A stretch of DNA of 64,000 nucleotides from Tubulanus polymorphus (lineage: Eukaryota > Nemertea > Palaeonemertea > Tubulaniformes > Tubulanidae). Below, in pieces: positions 34,399 through 45,951 of the stretch (position 1 is its first letter; every line of letters starts with the position of its first letter). Where the stretch lies: the NCBI RefSeq assembly GCF_964204645.1, contig NC_134036.1, positions 1,178,001-1,242,000 on the forward strand, written 5' to 3'. Position numbers and translations under genes: made by a program. The notes beneath the pieces are model-generated. The model saw nothing but the letters and a program-made list of their open reading frames with translations. It did no database searches and had not been told where the DNA came from.

Positions 34399-37300
34399 CT
34401 ATAAAATGCGGCTGTGTATTGTATATAAAGGATACGTTTCATGGAACGATGGAACATGCCGAGCCCTCATTTCAAATTTAGCGCCTAAAGTTTTGATGTC
34501 ATTCTCGAATTGTGTTCGATAGTCGAGTCCACTCCAGCAGTTTCCCTGCGCGGATAGAAACAAAAACATATATATCATAGACTAACGTGCAGAGTGGATA
34601 GATAAAGGGGCATAAATCCCCCTAATGACATATCACCAAACTTCAGAGATCCCCCATGACATAATCAAATTCAAGTGGTGATATAAACACTTTGTACAAA
34701 GATGGCTGTCTCCATAAATTCCCCTATGACATTATTAAATAATGACGTCATAGATGGTATCATCATTTTGATGTGGTGATACCTGCTGAAAAGAAGTGCC
34801 TGTCCCATTAGTCCCCTCTACGACACCATCAAATAGAAATGGTACAGATATAGGCCTAGACCCCAAAATATAATGACTATTCTCCTAAATCTCCCTAATG
34901 ACAATAATCAACCTGATACTTCCAGAAAGAATGGTTGCCTCCATTAATCCCCCTATGACATCATGAAAGAAAACCTTCCTAGAGTGGATAGATAGACTGG
35001 CATAAATCCCCCTAATGACTCCATAGATCCCTCTTTGACATCATCAAATTCAAGTGGTGATACAAACACTTGTACTAAGATGGCTGCCTTGATAAATCCC
35101 ACTCTGACATCATCAAATGACTTCATAGATCCCAAAAGATGGCCACTACCACGAATTCCCCTATGACATCATGAAAGAAAACCTTTCCTATATTCTGTAC
35201 TTACTCTGGCTAGATATTTTCCGTTTGGTTTCAGCACATTCAACGACAATTCCAGAATCATACTGCAAGACTGGAAATCATAGTTGTAACCTGAAAATAG
35301 AGGAGGAAAATCCAACGACCGTTAGATTTGAAATTTAACCGTTAGATTTCAAATTTTCATACTTCCTTATATGGAGAAACTGAGGAATTCTCCCGACTTA
35401 CCTTGATTCGCCTTGTCGACCGGAAATTCAGTCAGATCGTTCACTACGAAATCAAAATGGATGCCTTTCGATTTGTAATGTATCAACTTCTTTATGCAAT
35501 CGTCAATTATAATCTGAAACGAGAACAAAAAACGATCAGTGACGATCAAATTCCGACATACGTCATGCTAGACAGCCTACGTCCAGAGGAACTAGCTCAG
35601 ATGGTAGAGCGCTCGCTTTGCATGCGAGAGGTACCGGGATCGATGCCCGGGTTCTCCAAGGTATTCTTTTTTGTCAAACCCGACATTAATGAGGACGACA
35701 CGCCAAGACGAGACCGTTTAGAAACATGACAGGGGAACTAGCGCAGATGGTAGAGCGCTCGCTTAGCATGCGAGAGGTACCGAGATCGCTGCCCGGGTTT
35801 CTTTTTGGTCAAACTTTATTTGTTACCCCTGACCTTTCTTTTATTTATCTATCTGTGTTCTTAGGGTGTGGACGAACAATGTTTGACTGAATCATGGCGA
35901 ACATGACGGATTGATATCTTTTTCGATCATATTTACGTACCTCGTGATTTTTTCCTTTAAACTCATCCATCGTATCTCCACAAACACTGCGCATATGTTT
36001 ACGACAAGCTTTTATCACTTCTTCGTCAATCTGTACGAAAAAAAAAATCATCTAAATAGATTTTACACAGCATTAACGGACAGTTCATTTGCAACCACCA
36101 TTTTCAACTACTTTAATCTCTGGTTGCATTCAGGGGAAGAGATATGTCATGGCAGCAATGGTACCAGAACTGGAAGAGTGAGACATCTCTGGTTGCATTC
36201 AAGGGAAGAGATATGTCATGGCAGCAATGGAACCAGAACTGGAAGAGTGAGACATCTCTGGTTGCATTCAAGGGAAGAGATATGTTATGGCAGCAGAACT
36301 GGAGGAGCGAGACATCTCTGTTTGCATTCAAGGGAAGAGATATGTCATGGCAGCAATGCTGGCAGAACTGGAGGAGCCAGAAATCTCTGGTTACATTGAG
36401 GGATAAAGATATGTCATGGTGGTAGACCTGGAAGAGCGAGATGTGGTGCCAACTGAGAAAGGCATATCTATACCTCGACCATGGTGACCATTTTAACTTT
36501 CTCTTTCACAAGTTCATGTATGAGACCGCCATCACCGCCGCCGAGAATCAGCACTTCTTTTCCTTTGTAATCCTCCCTGCGTTCGGCTCCGATACCCAAC
36601 AACGTATCCATGTAAACTCGGTCGCTCTCACCGAACACTTAAATATAAATATAATTATTTATATTAATATCTGATTAATGCATATGTTTTATTGGCAAAT
36701 AAGGAATTGAAGAATTTTATTACAAAGATGGAATCTTCGTTTTTTCGTTGTAGGACATCCGGTGGTCTCCTTGTTGAGGTAAAGGACGCCCCCTGGTGAC
36801 GAGTTGAGATACTTGAAGAGATGTAGGATGCCCCTAGTGACGGGGATACTAATTAATACCCTCGTTGAGGTGTAGGACGCCCCCTAGTGATGGGGATACT
36901 CACTAATACCCTCGTTGAGGTGTAGGACGCCCCCTAGTGACGGGAATACTAACTAATATCCTCGTTGAGGTGTAGGACGCCCCCTAGTGACGGGAATACT
37001 TACTAACATCCTCGTCTAGATGCAAAACGTTGCCGAATTCTTTGCTGTGAAGGATTTTGATATTTTGCCATTTGGAGTCGGAATTGTGAACGAGTTTATC
37101 GTAGTCGAACTCGAGCAGACGTTCGTCGGACGACGCGTAATATCTCCACAGGTTATCACCTCGTAATACCGGGCAATACAGACTGTAATACAATAGCAGT
37201 ATCTCAAATCAATATCGGATATATCAATCTCATCGCGAACTAGTGAACGAGAGAAAATTAAATTTGATAATTCATTCGATGAATATCGATTTAAATCTCA

Positions 37301-39792
37301 TGTGTACAACAGTGAATCTCAGAAATAATTCGATAATTAAACTTACTTCTATTAAGATATACTAATCGAAAAAATAATGAATATTGATTGATATATTATT
37401 GATTGATTGATATAACAATGATTGACCTATATATTATTTATTGATCGATATAATATTGATTGATCGATATAAAATTGATTGATACTGATATTATTGATTA
37501 AATATATCAACAGTTTGTTAGAGCATAATATCGCTGCGTTAGTCGAGTGGCTCCCAAAATACCCTGCTACACGATATAGTCAATTAAACAAATCACATCA
37601 AACGATACATCAATTTGTGTGCATTTGGATGAATTAGTAGGAGGACGGTTTTCAGAAATATATATATAGAGAGAATTCAAAAAGATTAAAAAGCGAATTT
37701 TATTTATCAAGAATTAAGACAAAAAAAAATCTTTACGCCAAGCTCCTAGTGCAATGAACGATAAGACAATGAACCCATAAACCGTCAATTACCTGCTTAC
37801 TACGAGAATTACTAAAATAGCTTGTTCTCCCTTCGCACCTGACGACAATCTCTAGCGAGAGTTCGAAACCACGTGTGCATCTTTATATCAATTCTTGATA
37901 AATAAAATTCCAATATCTAATTTTTCTAAATTCTGTATGTAGTTGCGGGTAATATGATTATCCGTAGCCTTCACGTTCCGGGGGTACGGGTGGCTATTTT
38001 AGCATAGCGAATTGAATGAAATAGATGTTGTACCTGCGACTGCTAACGCACAATGAACCGAGATGACTTTTCAATTTGTCTTCGATTGTTCGAGCACACT
38101 GCGCATGCGTGGACAATATGTGGAAATAATGAAAAAAAGATTTTTTGAAAAGAGAGAATAAGAAAAGAAGAAAAACATGCTTTAGTATTTTTAAACGTGA
38201 GTGACAAAATATCATAAGGCGGCCATCTTGGATCAGCAGACACCGGCGAAAATATCCGAGCATCAAAATCCAAGATGGCCGCCTCTGATATTTGAAATGC
38301 GTAAATTTAGAAGCGACATTTCGTCACTTTCCAAACGGCTTTGTAAGCTATATGGCTAAATATATAACGTAATTGATGAGCTTTTCGACTCAATTTTCGA
38401 CTCAATAATCTACGAGTCATTTACAAAACCTCCTCTACTTTCTTTCAATGCACCCCTGTCTAAAATACCCAGTGCACAGAGTCTAGTCCTCGTTTTCAGA
38501 CAACCTATCTTCAGCCCTATTTCGCGCGAAAAAATGTAAACTGATATTTTATAGGTTTGAATTAATAACCTTTGGTTGCTTCCAATTCGGGCCACGCTAG
38601 AAAACAATTCCGTCGGCTAGAGACAAGACATGTTTTGTGTCCTCGCGCGAGATAACTAAAAATGGGCCATTTTAAATTTTCACTCTTTATGTAAAAAGTA
38701 TTTTATCTTGCCTCTACGCTTTAAGAAAAATGTTTTACTATGGCCCAAATCAGCGACTTTATGATGATGATTTCAATGTGGCCAACTATTCAAACTCAAC
38801 CGTTTTTTTTAAATCTTGAAATAGGGATTGTCCCTGTTATCTATTTGGTTGGTAAATTTCATTTGATTTTCATTCATAGAGTGTCCCTTACAAACACCCA
38901 CCAAACCATTTTTAAGCGTTAAGCTTTTCCGAAAAACTATTCGACCCTGACCTCCACGAACAAAAGGCTCTATATTCCGACCATCTGTAGTGTGGGGGCG
39001 CTGTTAGATACAAAACCGCGCGTTAATTGGTTAGCTGGAACGTATGAATAAACATAACATATGCCAATCAAACATTGAATGGGGCGTGGCTTATTTAGCG
39101 TTCAAACTTTTTAAAACAATCTATCAAAATGTAGAAAACAATCATGAAATGTAATTAGAAAAACCGCGGTGCTTCAGTGGTTTGTATCAGAGTTTATAGG
39201 TGCTTGGGGACGACAAGCACTGTCCCTGGCATGCGACCATACACCGGATGTAACTAACAACTGACCCTTGCGTCTCGACTAGGTCGTCGCCCATTTTCGC
39301 GTTCATTTTGTGACGCATTTCTAAAGAAGTCTGAAAATTTCGGAATGAATTTCTGAGTTATCATGATATCTTCCAACGTTACCACCGTCGCCACCGCTGC
39401 CGCCGCCGCCGCTGCCGCCCTACAGCGCCTGCGTGTCGTCACGAATCCCTCGTATGACGTCATCGGAATGCAATAAACAATACCGTATCTGATATATCCG
39501 ATGACGTCATAGGTGGATTCGTGAAGATTAGCATGGTTTTTACATTTGAATGTGTGAGTCAAGGGCCGTGCCGCGAGTTTAGTTTTTGAGGGGTGGTTCT
39601 ATGCCAAGGGAAAGCTGCACTTTTTCACCGTGAAAATGGGCCAAAAATAAACCAAGAAATTGCATCCAAATTCGTTCGAAAAATCTTGACTCGATTTTTC
39701 GTTTTATACTGAGTTTTTGAAGGACACCCGAACCCTCCTCGGCACGGGCCTGTGAATGATGATAATGATAATGACGCCCTGGCATGCTAATG

Positions 39793-39838
<46 letters not shown>

Positions 39839-42800
39839 GGATGAAGACGCGCATGCTGATGAACCGGAGTTGATCCGGAAACTGACCCGTGTACTGCCGT
39901 TAACTCGTTGCTCAGCATAGCCTGCATGGCGTGTTGCGTTTCGTAAAGCATCTGAAACATGCCAGAAAATCTTAGAAAAAACCCCGATCCTTTACGGAGC
40001 CCCGCAATAGCTGATGACACGGTGAAAAAAGGTTTTTTTCTTTACTTGGGAACGAAAAGTTTTCATGGGAACAAATTAGGAAAAGATTTCGTTCCCGGAT
40101 TAAACTTTCGTTTGTTCCCACGTGGTTCTGTGGGCCAACCTACGTCGGAATTGCGTGGGCCACAATGCGCCGGAGTTGCGTGGGCCACAATGCGCCGTGG
40201 TTGCGTGGGCCACAATGCACCGTGGTAGCGTGGGCCACAATGCGCCGGAATTGCGTGGGCCACAATGCGCCGGAGTTGCGTGGGCCACAATGCGCCGTGG
40301 TTGCGTGGGCCACAATGCACCGTGGTAGCGTGGGCCACAATGCGCCGGAATTGCGTGGGCCACAATGCGCCGGAGTTGCGTGGGCCACAATGCGCCGGAA
40401 TTGCGTGGGCCACAATGCGCCGTAGTTGCGTGGGCCACAATCCCGTTTTAGTTGCGTGTGCCCAATCCCGTCGTAGTTTTCTACACCGACAAAGCGATGC
40501 CCAAAAGTTGCCCAATGACGTAATTCTCAATAGTTTTATCGAAGTTGTTTTTTCCTGCCGTTCATACTCACATTCAAAGCGTATTTTTGTACAAACTCTT
40601 CTTTATCTTCCATGTGGACGATGGCGTCTAAGGTCACGTGGTTACCATCGTTAAATGTTCGAATATTACAGCTCCTAAAAAATGCGACAAAAAAAAACTA
40701 TTGAACATTTTTAGAATCCTGTAAACTTTGACATTCTGTTTCATTTTGCTGACATGTAATTTTCGCTAACTTTTACTGACATGTAATTTTCGCAAACTTT
40801 AACTGACATGTTATTTTCGCTAACATTTTACTGACATGTTATTTTCGCAAACTTTAACTGACATGTTATTTTCGCTAACTTTTTACTGACATGTTATTTT
40901 CGCAAACTTTTAACTGACATGTTATTTTCGCAAACTTTAACTGACATGTTATTTTCGCTAACTTTTTACTGACCTGTTATTTTCGCTAACTTTTTACTGA
41001 CATGTAATTTTCGCTTACTTTTACTGACATGTAATTTTCGCTAACTTTTACTGACATTTATTTTCGCAAACTTTAACTGACATGTTATTTTCGCAAACTG
41101 TTTACTGACATGTTATTTTCGCTAACTTTTTACTGACATGTTATTTTCGCAAACTTTAACTGATATGTTATTTTCGCTAACTTTTTACTGACCTGTTATT
41201 TTCGCTAACTTTTTACTGACATGTTATTTTCGTAAACTTGTAAAAAATGTTATTTTCACTGGTATTCGCCTTTAATGACGCGTTTGCCATTTTACTGATA
41301 CGTTATTTTCGCCGATGTTTCTAATTTCTACTCACATGTTATTCTCGCCGATAGCCACGTAGAGTCTATCTCCGTTGGGAATGTCGTGCGAAGCCTTCGA
41401 AACGATTGGTCCGATTGTAAACTCTGCCAATTCGTACAGTTTCTTTTCACATTCTGCGATTTAAAAAAATCAAAAAAAAAAAAATCATTTTTTAAGAAAA
41501 CGAAATGATCTCGACTACATCCATTATTAAAAACCCATATGACATCACAATATTGACAATTCCAGAAAGATGGCCGCCTGCGTACATCCCCTTATGACGT
41601 CATGGCGTTAATGATGTGGTGACACATACCCTTACCTATATATCACCCTATGACATCATCAAATTGACACGGTAGACATTTCAGAGAAAATGGCTGCCCC
41701 TGCATGTCCCCCTATGACGTCATGCAATTAGTGATGAGGTGACTCCCACGACAACACTTCCTCTAATGGCGCAATATGTCAGCAAAATGATTTATGATAA
41801 TTAATGATAATTTAGCTGGGTAGGGTGTGAAAGCCGGTCAGTAGTAGGGTAGTACTACGAATTCATACAACGAATAAGTTGAATTCAAAACCGCGGGAGA
41901 GGATTTGGAATTATTCCGAAAACCGCGGGAGCGGATTAACGATTATTCTGAACCACGAACGTGTCGAATTAAACAGAACAAGTGACACTTTGAATCTGTT
42001 AGAATAACCCCCCCCGTACAATTGAATATAGATGGCGCTGTTAGAACAGCCCCCCGTACAATCTGACGTGTGCACAACAGATAAATCATACAAAATATAG
42101 GATCCTTTTGAATATAGATGGCGCTGTTAGAACAGCCCCCCGTACAATCTGACGCGTGGACAAAAAAACTAATTTTATTTCTTAAGAATTAGAATTAAAA
42201 ACCACGACGTTTCGCACTCTCACGAGAGGTCAGCGACACCTGGCGATGATCATCGAAAATAGAAAAAAAGGTTGACTTTAATCATTCAATACATTGCTTG
42301 AAAACGGATTCGGATTCTACTTGAATAGCAGCACCATTCATTCACAAATCAGACATCAATTAAAATATCATTATCTTATCCGAGCCCTGCTTTACTAGGT
42401 GGTAAACGGAGGTTAAAAAATCAATACGATTAAATATCGATTACCATTCGAATCCGTATGAATTTGATTTTTGAATTTTTGAACCGATGATATTTCTAAA
42501 AATCATATGTTGGCTCCCGTTCGTCCATAGATCTACATTGATTTATTCCTTTGAGGTTTTTAAAGCCTGTTTTTTTGTAGTTGTTGTTAAACCCACGACA
42601 CTATTTTACATAAATGAATGAATTAAAAAAAGCTGAAGTCACGAAAATCTAGATCGTTTGTATTCACGAAAAAAAAACGCGCACCGGGGATTTGCATGCT
42701 AAACAAGCACCTGTCCACCTGCTCGACAACAGCACGTGTATCATAATCGTCTTATTAAAATATCACGTAGAAGTTATTTTTTTTTTTTGAAAACGTATGG

Positions 42801-44453
42801 ATGGCACATTGAACTGGATTTTGTATGTATTCAAATTTCAAAATTCTAACCGTTAATTTCCATACCACAAAACTATCGGTTACATCTCCATAGCGGTAAA
42901 ACATATAGGCGTTAACCGATCACGATTGATGGAACACTGTATCCGTGTTGACGCGATTTAGAGAAAATCCCACAATGATAAGGAGAACGTCTTAGATTAA
43001 AAGTCTTTTTTCTTATCATTGTGGGATTATCTATAAATAGGCATTAACCTTTTAAAGTTTATCTGAATTTAGGATGAAATGCTAAATAAATTGATACCTC
43101 GATTCCCTCGTTTCTGTTGAGTTAAAAAAATGACCCACCCGGCCGCCAATCTGCCCTGGGCCCAGTTTCACGAAAAAGTGTAAGCCTAAAACAGTTTTAA
43201 GTTCCAATTGTTGTCCTCATTGAAGACATGAAGTAATGGCAATTACACCAAAAATTTGAGTTCAACTTTTTTTACTTTGGTTTTATATCATGATTCAGAT
43301 ATAGAAATGAACTGTTTAAAATATCATTGCAGTTTACAAAAATGAGCCCGGTCGATTAGGAGAAATGATTAGGTACCATTTTTCTAATTTTGTGAAACTA
43401 TGGGACAACTGACTCTGAAGAAGGAACCACAAGTAGCCAAGATCTAAATCTACTAATTTCATTGCCCGCACTTTGTCCGGTTAGACGCTAGTTCGAATAA
43501 TTCGCAGGACTATTGTCTGTCATGTATAGAATTGGACTTTGGAGCCCAAGTCAATACACGATAATATATTTACAAGGTCACCGGGTTAAGTCAGACCTCG
43601 TACAAGGCCTACAAAGTTTCCTATATCGCGGAAACTTTGATAAGTTTTCGGATTTTTACCTAAGTGCATAAAATAGGCAAATTTATTATAAATTCCCCCT
43701 ATGACGTGATCAGTCTAGCCCCGATATATCGATGGCGTAATGTGCACCCTCACAGTCAAAAATAATTATCAAAATCTATTTAAAAAATGAAATATACAAT
43801 AAAATTCAGAATTGTAATTGTTACTTTTGAAACACCCCGATATTGATGACGCATCGACTGACACAGAACCCATTGAATAACGCCTATTAGGTAACAATCA
43901 CTGAACTACATTCAGGCCGACAGACGAACAGACAAAAATCCCGAAATCAAGTATACACTATTTGGAGAGGCCTAGACGCAATACATTTAGAATATAGAAT
44001 ATGTTTAATTGCTCGATGACAAAATACAATTGCTTAGAGCACAAAACAAAATCAAAATCTATAACAATTAGAATAATTAATGCGGTTCACAATTAACACA
44101 CGTAGACGCACATACACATAAAGATACAAAATCAAAAACAGCTCACTGGAACAAACGCGTACAATAGGGGACCGCAATTTACAGTACAACAGGGGACCGC
44201 AATTAACAGTACAATAGGGGACTCTATGGAATACATAACTATATACATGTGTGATTATAGAAATACGAATTCGCTTGGCCAAATCACTGGTCTAAATCAA
44301 TTTGAATTTCACTGTTTTAAGTGATCTAAAATGTGAAAATAAATGTCCAATTGTAATCACCTAATCCATATTCCTAATTAGTTAGAATTTTACAGATGAC
44401 CCCGTCTTACAAATAAAAATCCACGCACACATTTCTACTGAATAATTCTAAGA

Positions 44454-44493
<40 letters not shown>

Positions 44494-44580
44494 CTTACCC
44501 GGAGAAGAAAGAAATCCCGGCACCACTTTGAAGTAATACATCAGAGTACGGGTAGTCGTCGGTACTGCGGTCGTTGCCAT
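34399..44580 (-). CDS. SMS: Spermine synthase, 10 exons, 381 aa
   Basis: Exons are 44499-44580, 41336-41453, 40572-40674, 39887-39951, 37004-37182, 36474-36637, 35941-36030, 35402-35513, 35205-35290 and 34399-34545. Every junction keeps phase. The enzyme transfers aminopropyl from decarboxylated S-adenosylmethionine to spermidine, making spermine in the cytosol. The diagnostic linker [16 protein letters not shown] lies in exon 5. GGGDGG is at residues 215-220 and the catalytic NDLTEFP Asp at 293. The spacing of these two Asp residues (75) equals that in human SMS (201 and 276). The C-terminus (GNCWSGL..., [15 protein letters not shown]) also follows the animal SMS pattern. Length is close to the human 366. 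The first 120 residues diverge more, as expected for the AdoMetDC-like N-terminal domain. Introns are stuffed with minisatellites. No AATAAA is obvious in the first 400 bases past the stop. Confidence 0.96.
34610..35165. repeat. Dispersed 'cccctaTGACatcat' repeats in SMS intron 9
   Basis: Related segments such as 'cataaatccccctaatgacatatcacc' and 'catcaaattcaagtggtgatacaaacac' recur several times. The same family, with TGACGTCAT cores, occurs at 41530-41760 in SMS intron 1. Confidence 0.7.
35586..35658 (+). tRNA. tRNA-Ala(TGC), in an SMS intron
   Basis: This 73-base cloverleaf has A box TAGCTCAGATGG, anticodon arm CTCGC-TTTGCAT-GCGAG and T arm CCGGG-ATCGATG-CCCGG. The acceptor stem has one mismatch (A2 against C71) and one G-T pair, so it may be weakened. 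A run of T (TTTTTT) follows as a polymerase III stop. It lies antisense inside SMS intron 7 (35514-35940). Confidence 0.7.
35732..35804 (+). pseudogene. Decayed tRNA-Ala(AGC) copy
   Basis: It has the same layout as the neighbour 146 bases upstream, but with changes in conserved positions: GCGCAG for GCTCAG in the A box, a mismatch in the T stem, and GATCGCTG instead of GATCGATG in the B box. The acceptor stem has three G-T pairs. It is probably not expressed. Confidence 0.65.
36113..36435. repeat. Minisatellite in SMS intron 6, unit about 57-69 bp
   Basis: About five copies of 'ctctggttgcattcaagggaagagatatgtcatggcagcaatgg...agaactggaagagtgagacat', with length changes between copies. The open frames across it are repeat artefacts. 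Confidence 0.9.
36785..36990. promoter_or_regulatory. Tandem array of CTCF-like motifs in SMS intron 5
   Basis: A 50-bp unit 'ctcgttgaggtgtaggacgccccctagtgacgggaatact...' repeats with motif copies at about 36785, 36826, 36876, 36926 and 36976. On the minus strand most copies read TCACTAGGGGGCGTC, close to the bilaterian CTCF core CCASYAGRKGGCRS. The 36826 copy has lost one C. The array ends 14 bases before SMS exon 5. Binding is inferred from the motif only. Confidence 0.5.
38216..38284. repeat. Inverted pair of YY1-like motifs in SMS intron 4
   Basis: AGGCGGCCATCTTGGAT and ATCCAAGATGGCCGCCT face each other 34 bases apart. Each holds the AAGATGGC core bound by YY1-type zinc fingers. It may be a foldback element or a regulatory palindrome. 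Confidence 0.6.
39440..39523. repeat. Palindrome carrying two CRE cores in SMS intron 4
   Basis: CACGAATCCCTCGTATGACG-TCATCGGA is mirrored by TCCGATGACGTCATAGGTGG-ATTCGTG. Each arm contains TGACGTCA, the full CRE half-site pair. Confidence 0.6.
39793..39838. repeat. (ATG/CAT)n microsatellite just after the SMS exon 4 donor
   Basis: About 15 uninterrupted triplets. On the minus strand it lies 50 to 95 bases past the donor CACGG|gtcagt and, if the intron were retained, would encode poly-His in frame. Confidence 0.9.
40128..40455. repeat. 25-bp minisatellite in SMS intron 3
   Basis: About 13 copies of GTTGCGTGGGCCACAATGCG-CCGGA, with variants CCGTGG and CACCGTGGTA arranged in a repeating order. 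The long frames on both strands are artefacts of the repeat. Confidence 0.92.
40735..41240. repeat. 27-28-bp minisatellite in SMS intron 2
   Basis: About 18 copies of ACTGACATGTTATTTTCGCT-AACTTTTT. Variants alternate between CGCAAACTTTA and CGCTAACTTTTT. Confidence 0.92.
42966..43030. repeat. Short palindrome in SMS intron 1
   Basis: AATCCCACAATGATAAG and CTTATCATTGTGGGATT flank about 30 bases. A small miniature element or a hairpin. Confidence 0.65.
43074..43390. mobile_element. Family A miniature element, copy 2, interrupted
   Basis: Left part 'gctaaataaattgatacctcgattccctcg...gacccacccggccgccaatctgccct' and right part 'tagaaatgaactgttt...aggtaccattttt' match family A. Between them lies a different segment starting GGGCCCAGTTTCACGAAAAA. 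This suggests a nested insertion or recombination. Confidence 0.6.
43718..43840. repeat. Dispersed repeat shared with 45835-45950
   Basis: 'agccccgatat...atgtgcaccctcacagtc-aaaaataattatcaaaatctattt' recurs at 45835-45950, directly beside the satellite, ending in 'aattgttattgtaaac'. Confidence 0.6.
44149..44226. repeat. 26-bp repeat in SMS intron 1
   Basis: 'acaataggggaccgcaatttacagt' three times. Confidence 0.8.
44458..44489. repeat. (CAG)n microsatellite just after the SMS exon 1 donor
   Basis: CAG triplets (one TAG break) begin within 10 bases of the gtaagtgc donor. Confidence 0.9.
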
Positions 44581-45234
44581 CTTTAAAGTTTATTTTTTTG
44601 TTACGCAACAAAAATAGAAAAACAATCGATTGTTTATTTATCTAATTTGATGATATACGGCGCGCCTGTTGTTCGTCGTCTGCTGATCCCGACCGAGAGA
44701 GAGAGAGAGTTACCGACCCCCGGTTTCACTATCTCCAGTAACAGCCTGAATGAAAGTGACTATAAACCTCCTCTGATATCAGCTCCTGCTGATAATAATG
44801 CTATTCTATAACGGGTTAATATATGCGCGGATAAAGATATGAATATGAAAAAGATGTGAACTTTGTAATTTCTTGTTATAATCTGCCGTGTTTCATATGT
44901 CACCGCTGTTGACACGTCGCATTTCGATAGACTCGCTGTTTGTAATACAAGTGACAGCGATATTCAAGTACTGAAATATTCTGAATATATACATGTATAT
45001 CGCGTCCGTACCTGTCGCTACAGGTCATAGGCGTTCATGGGAAAGACTTGTTACCCGAATGCGTTACGTCACTTAGAATTCATGCGAATCTCGACTTGCT
45101 CTATTTATTTGTATTTATTTTATTTACAGCGAATAAAATCGATCAACGATTTTACTTAGAAAAAAATTGAGTAAAGTTTATCAACTATTTTACTATAAGA
45201 TGAAGAATGATTTTGAAATCATCAAGTAAAAACC

Positions 45235-45470
45235 GCAGTTGCTATTGATATATTAGTTTCAACATCAACCATGGAGCCGCAGTTGATATTATTGATATAT
45301 CAGTTTCAATATCAACCATGGAGCCGCAGTTGATATTATTGATATATCAGTTTCAATATCAACCATGGAGCCGCAGTTGATATTATTGATATATCAGTTT
45401 CAATAGCAACCATGGAGCTGCAGTTGATATTGATATATCAGTTTCAATTTTCAATATGAACCGCGGGTTT
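45235..45470. repeat. 47-bp minisatellite upstream of SMS
   Basis: Four to five copies of a unit containing TCAATATCAACCATGGAGCC and GCAGTTGATATTATTGATAT. Confidence 0.9.
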
Positions 45471-45951
45471 CTACTTGTTAACTCGAAATGCGAGATTAAT
45501 ATCAGTCTCAATATCAGCGGTCATGATTTTGAAATGTTATTAACAATTTTCAAAATTAGTACATTAGTACATTAGTACAATTTTCAAAATTAGTTACATG
45601 CAACAATATACGAAATTTCAAAAATGATTTTAAAATGTTCTTTTGAACTGAAAATTAGTATATACATTTAACTGTTAGAATTGTAAGGAGAAGAACTCGA
45701 AATGTTATTGATTACCTTGAAAATAACACGAATCTTAATATTGTCGACAATTAATGATATATTATTCAGGATCTGAAGTATGTTATTTTGGATTTGAATT
45801 AATATCGATTATTAAACTGAATTGACCGGCAACCAGTCAAGCCCCGATATGGTGATGAGGCAGCGCACATCCTCTCAAAAAATAATTATCAAAATTTATT
45901 CAAACTAAACGCTAAAATTCTCGATTTTAATTGTTATTGTAAACTCCGAAC

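Noticed and set aside
35403-35729. 108-codon frame with [21 protein letters not shown]
   Set aside because: It is the translation of the tRNA-Ala gene and its flank. The same phrase appears over the tRNA copies at 59.7 kb.
39787-40020. Poly-His protein as a separate gene
   Set aside because: The first part is SMS exon 4. The His run lies past the donor and the intron must be removed to keep the SMS frame.
40063-40530. Long frames with [14 protein letters not shown] blocks on both strands
   Set aside because: They are forced by the 25-bp minisatellite inside an SMS intron.
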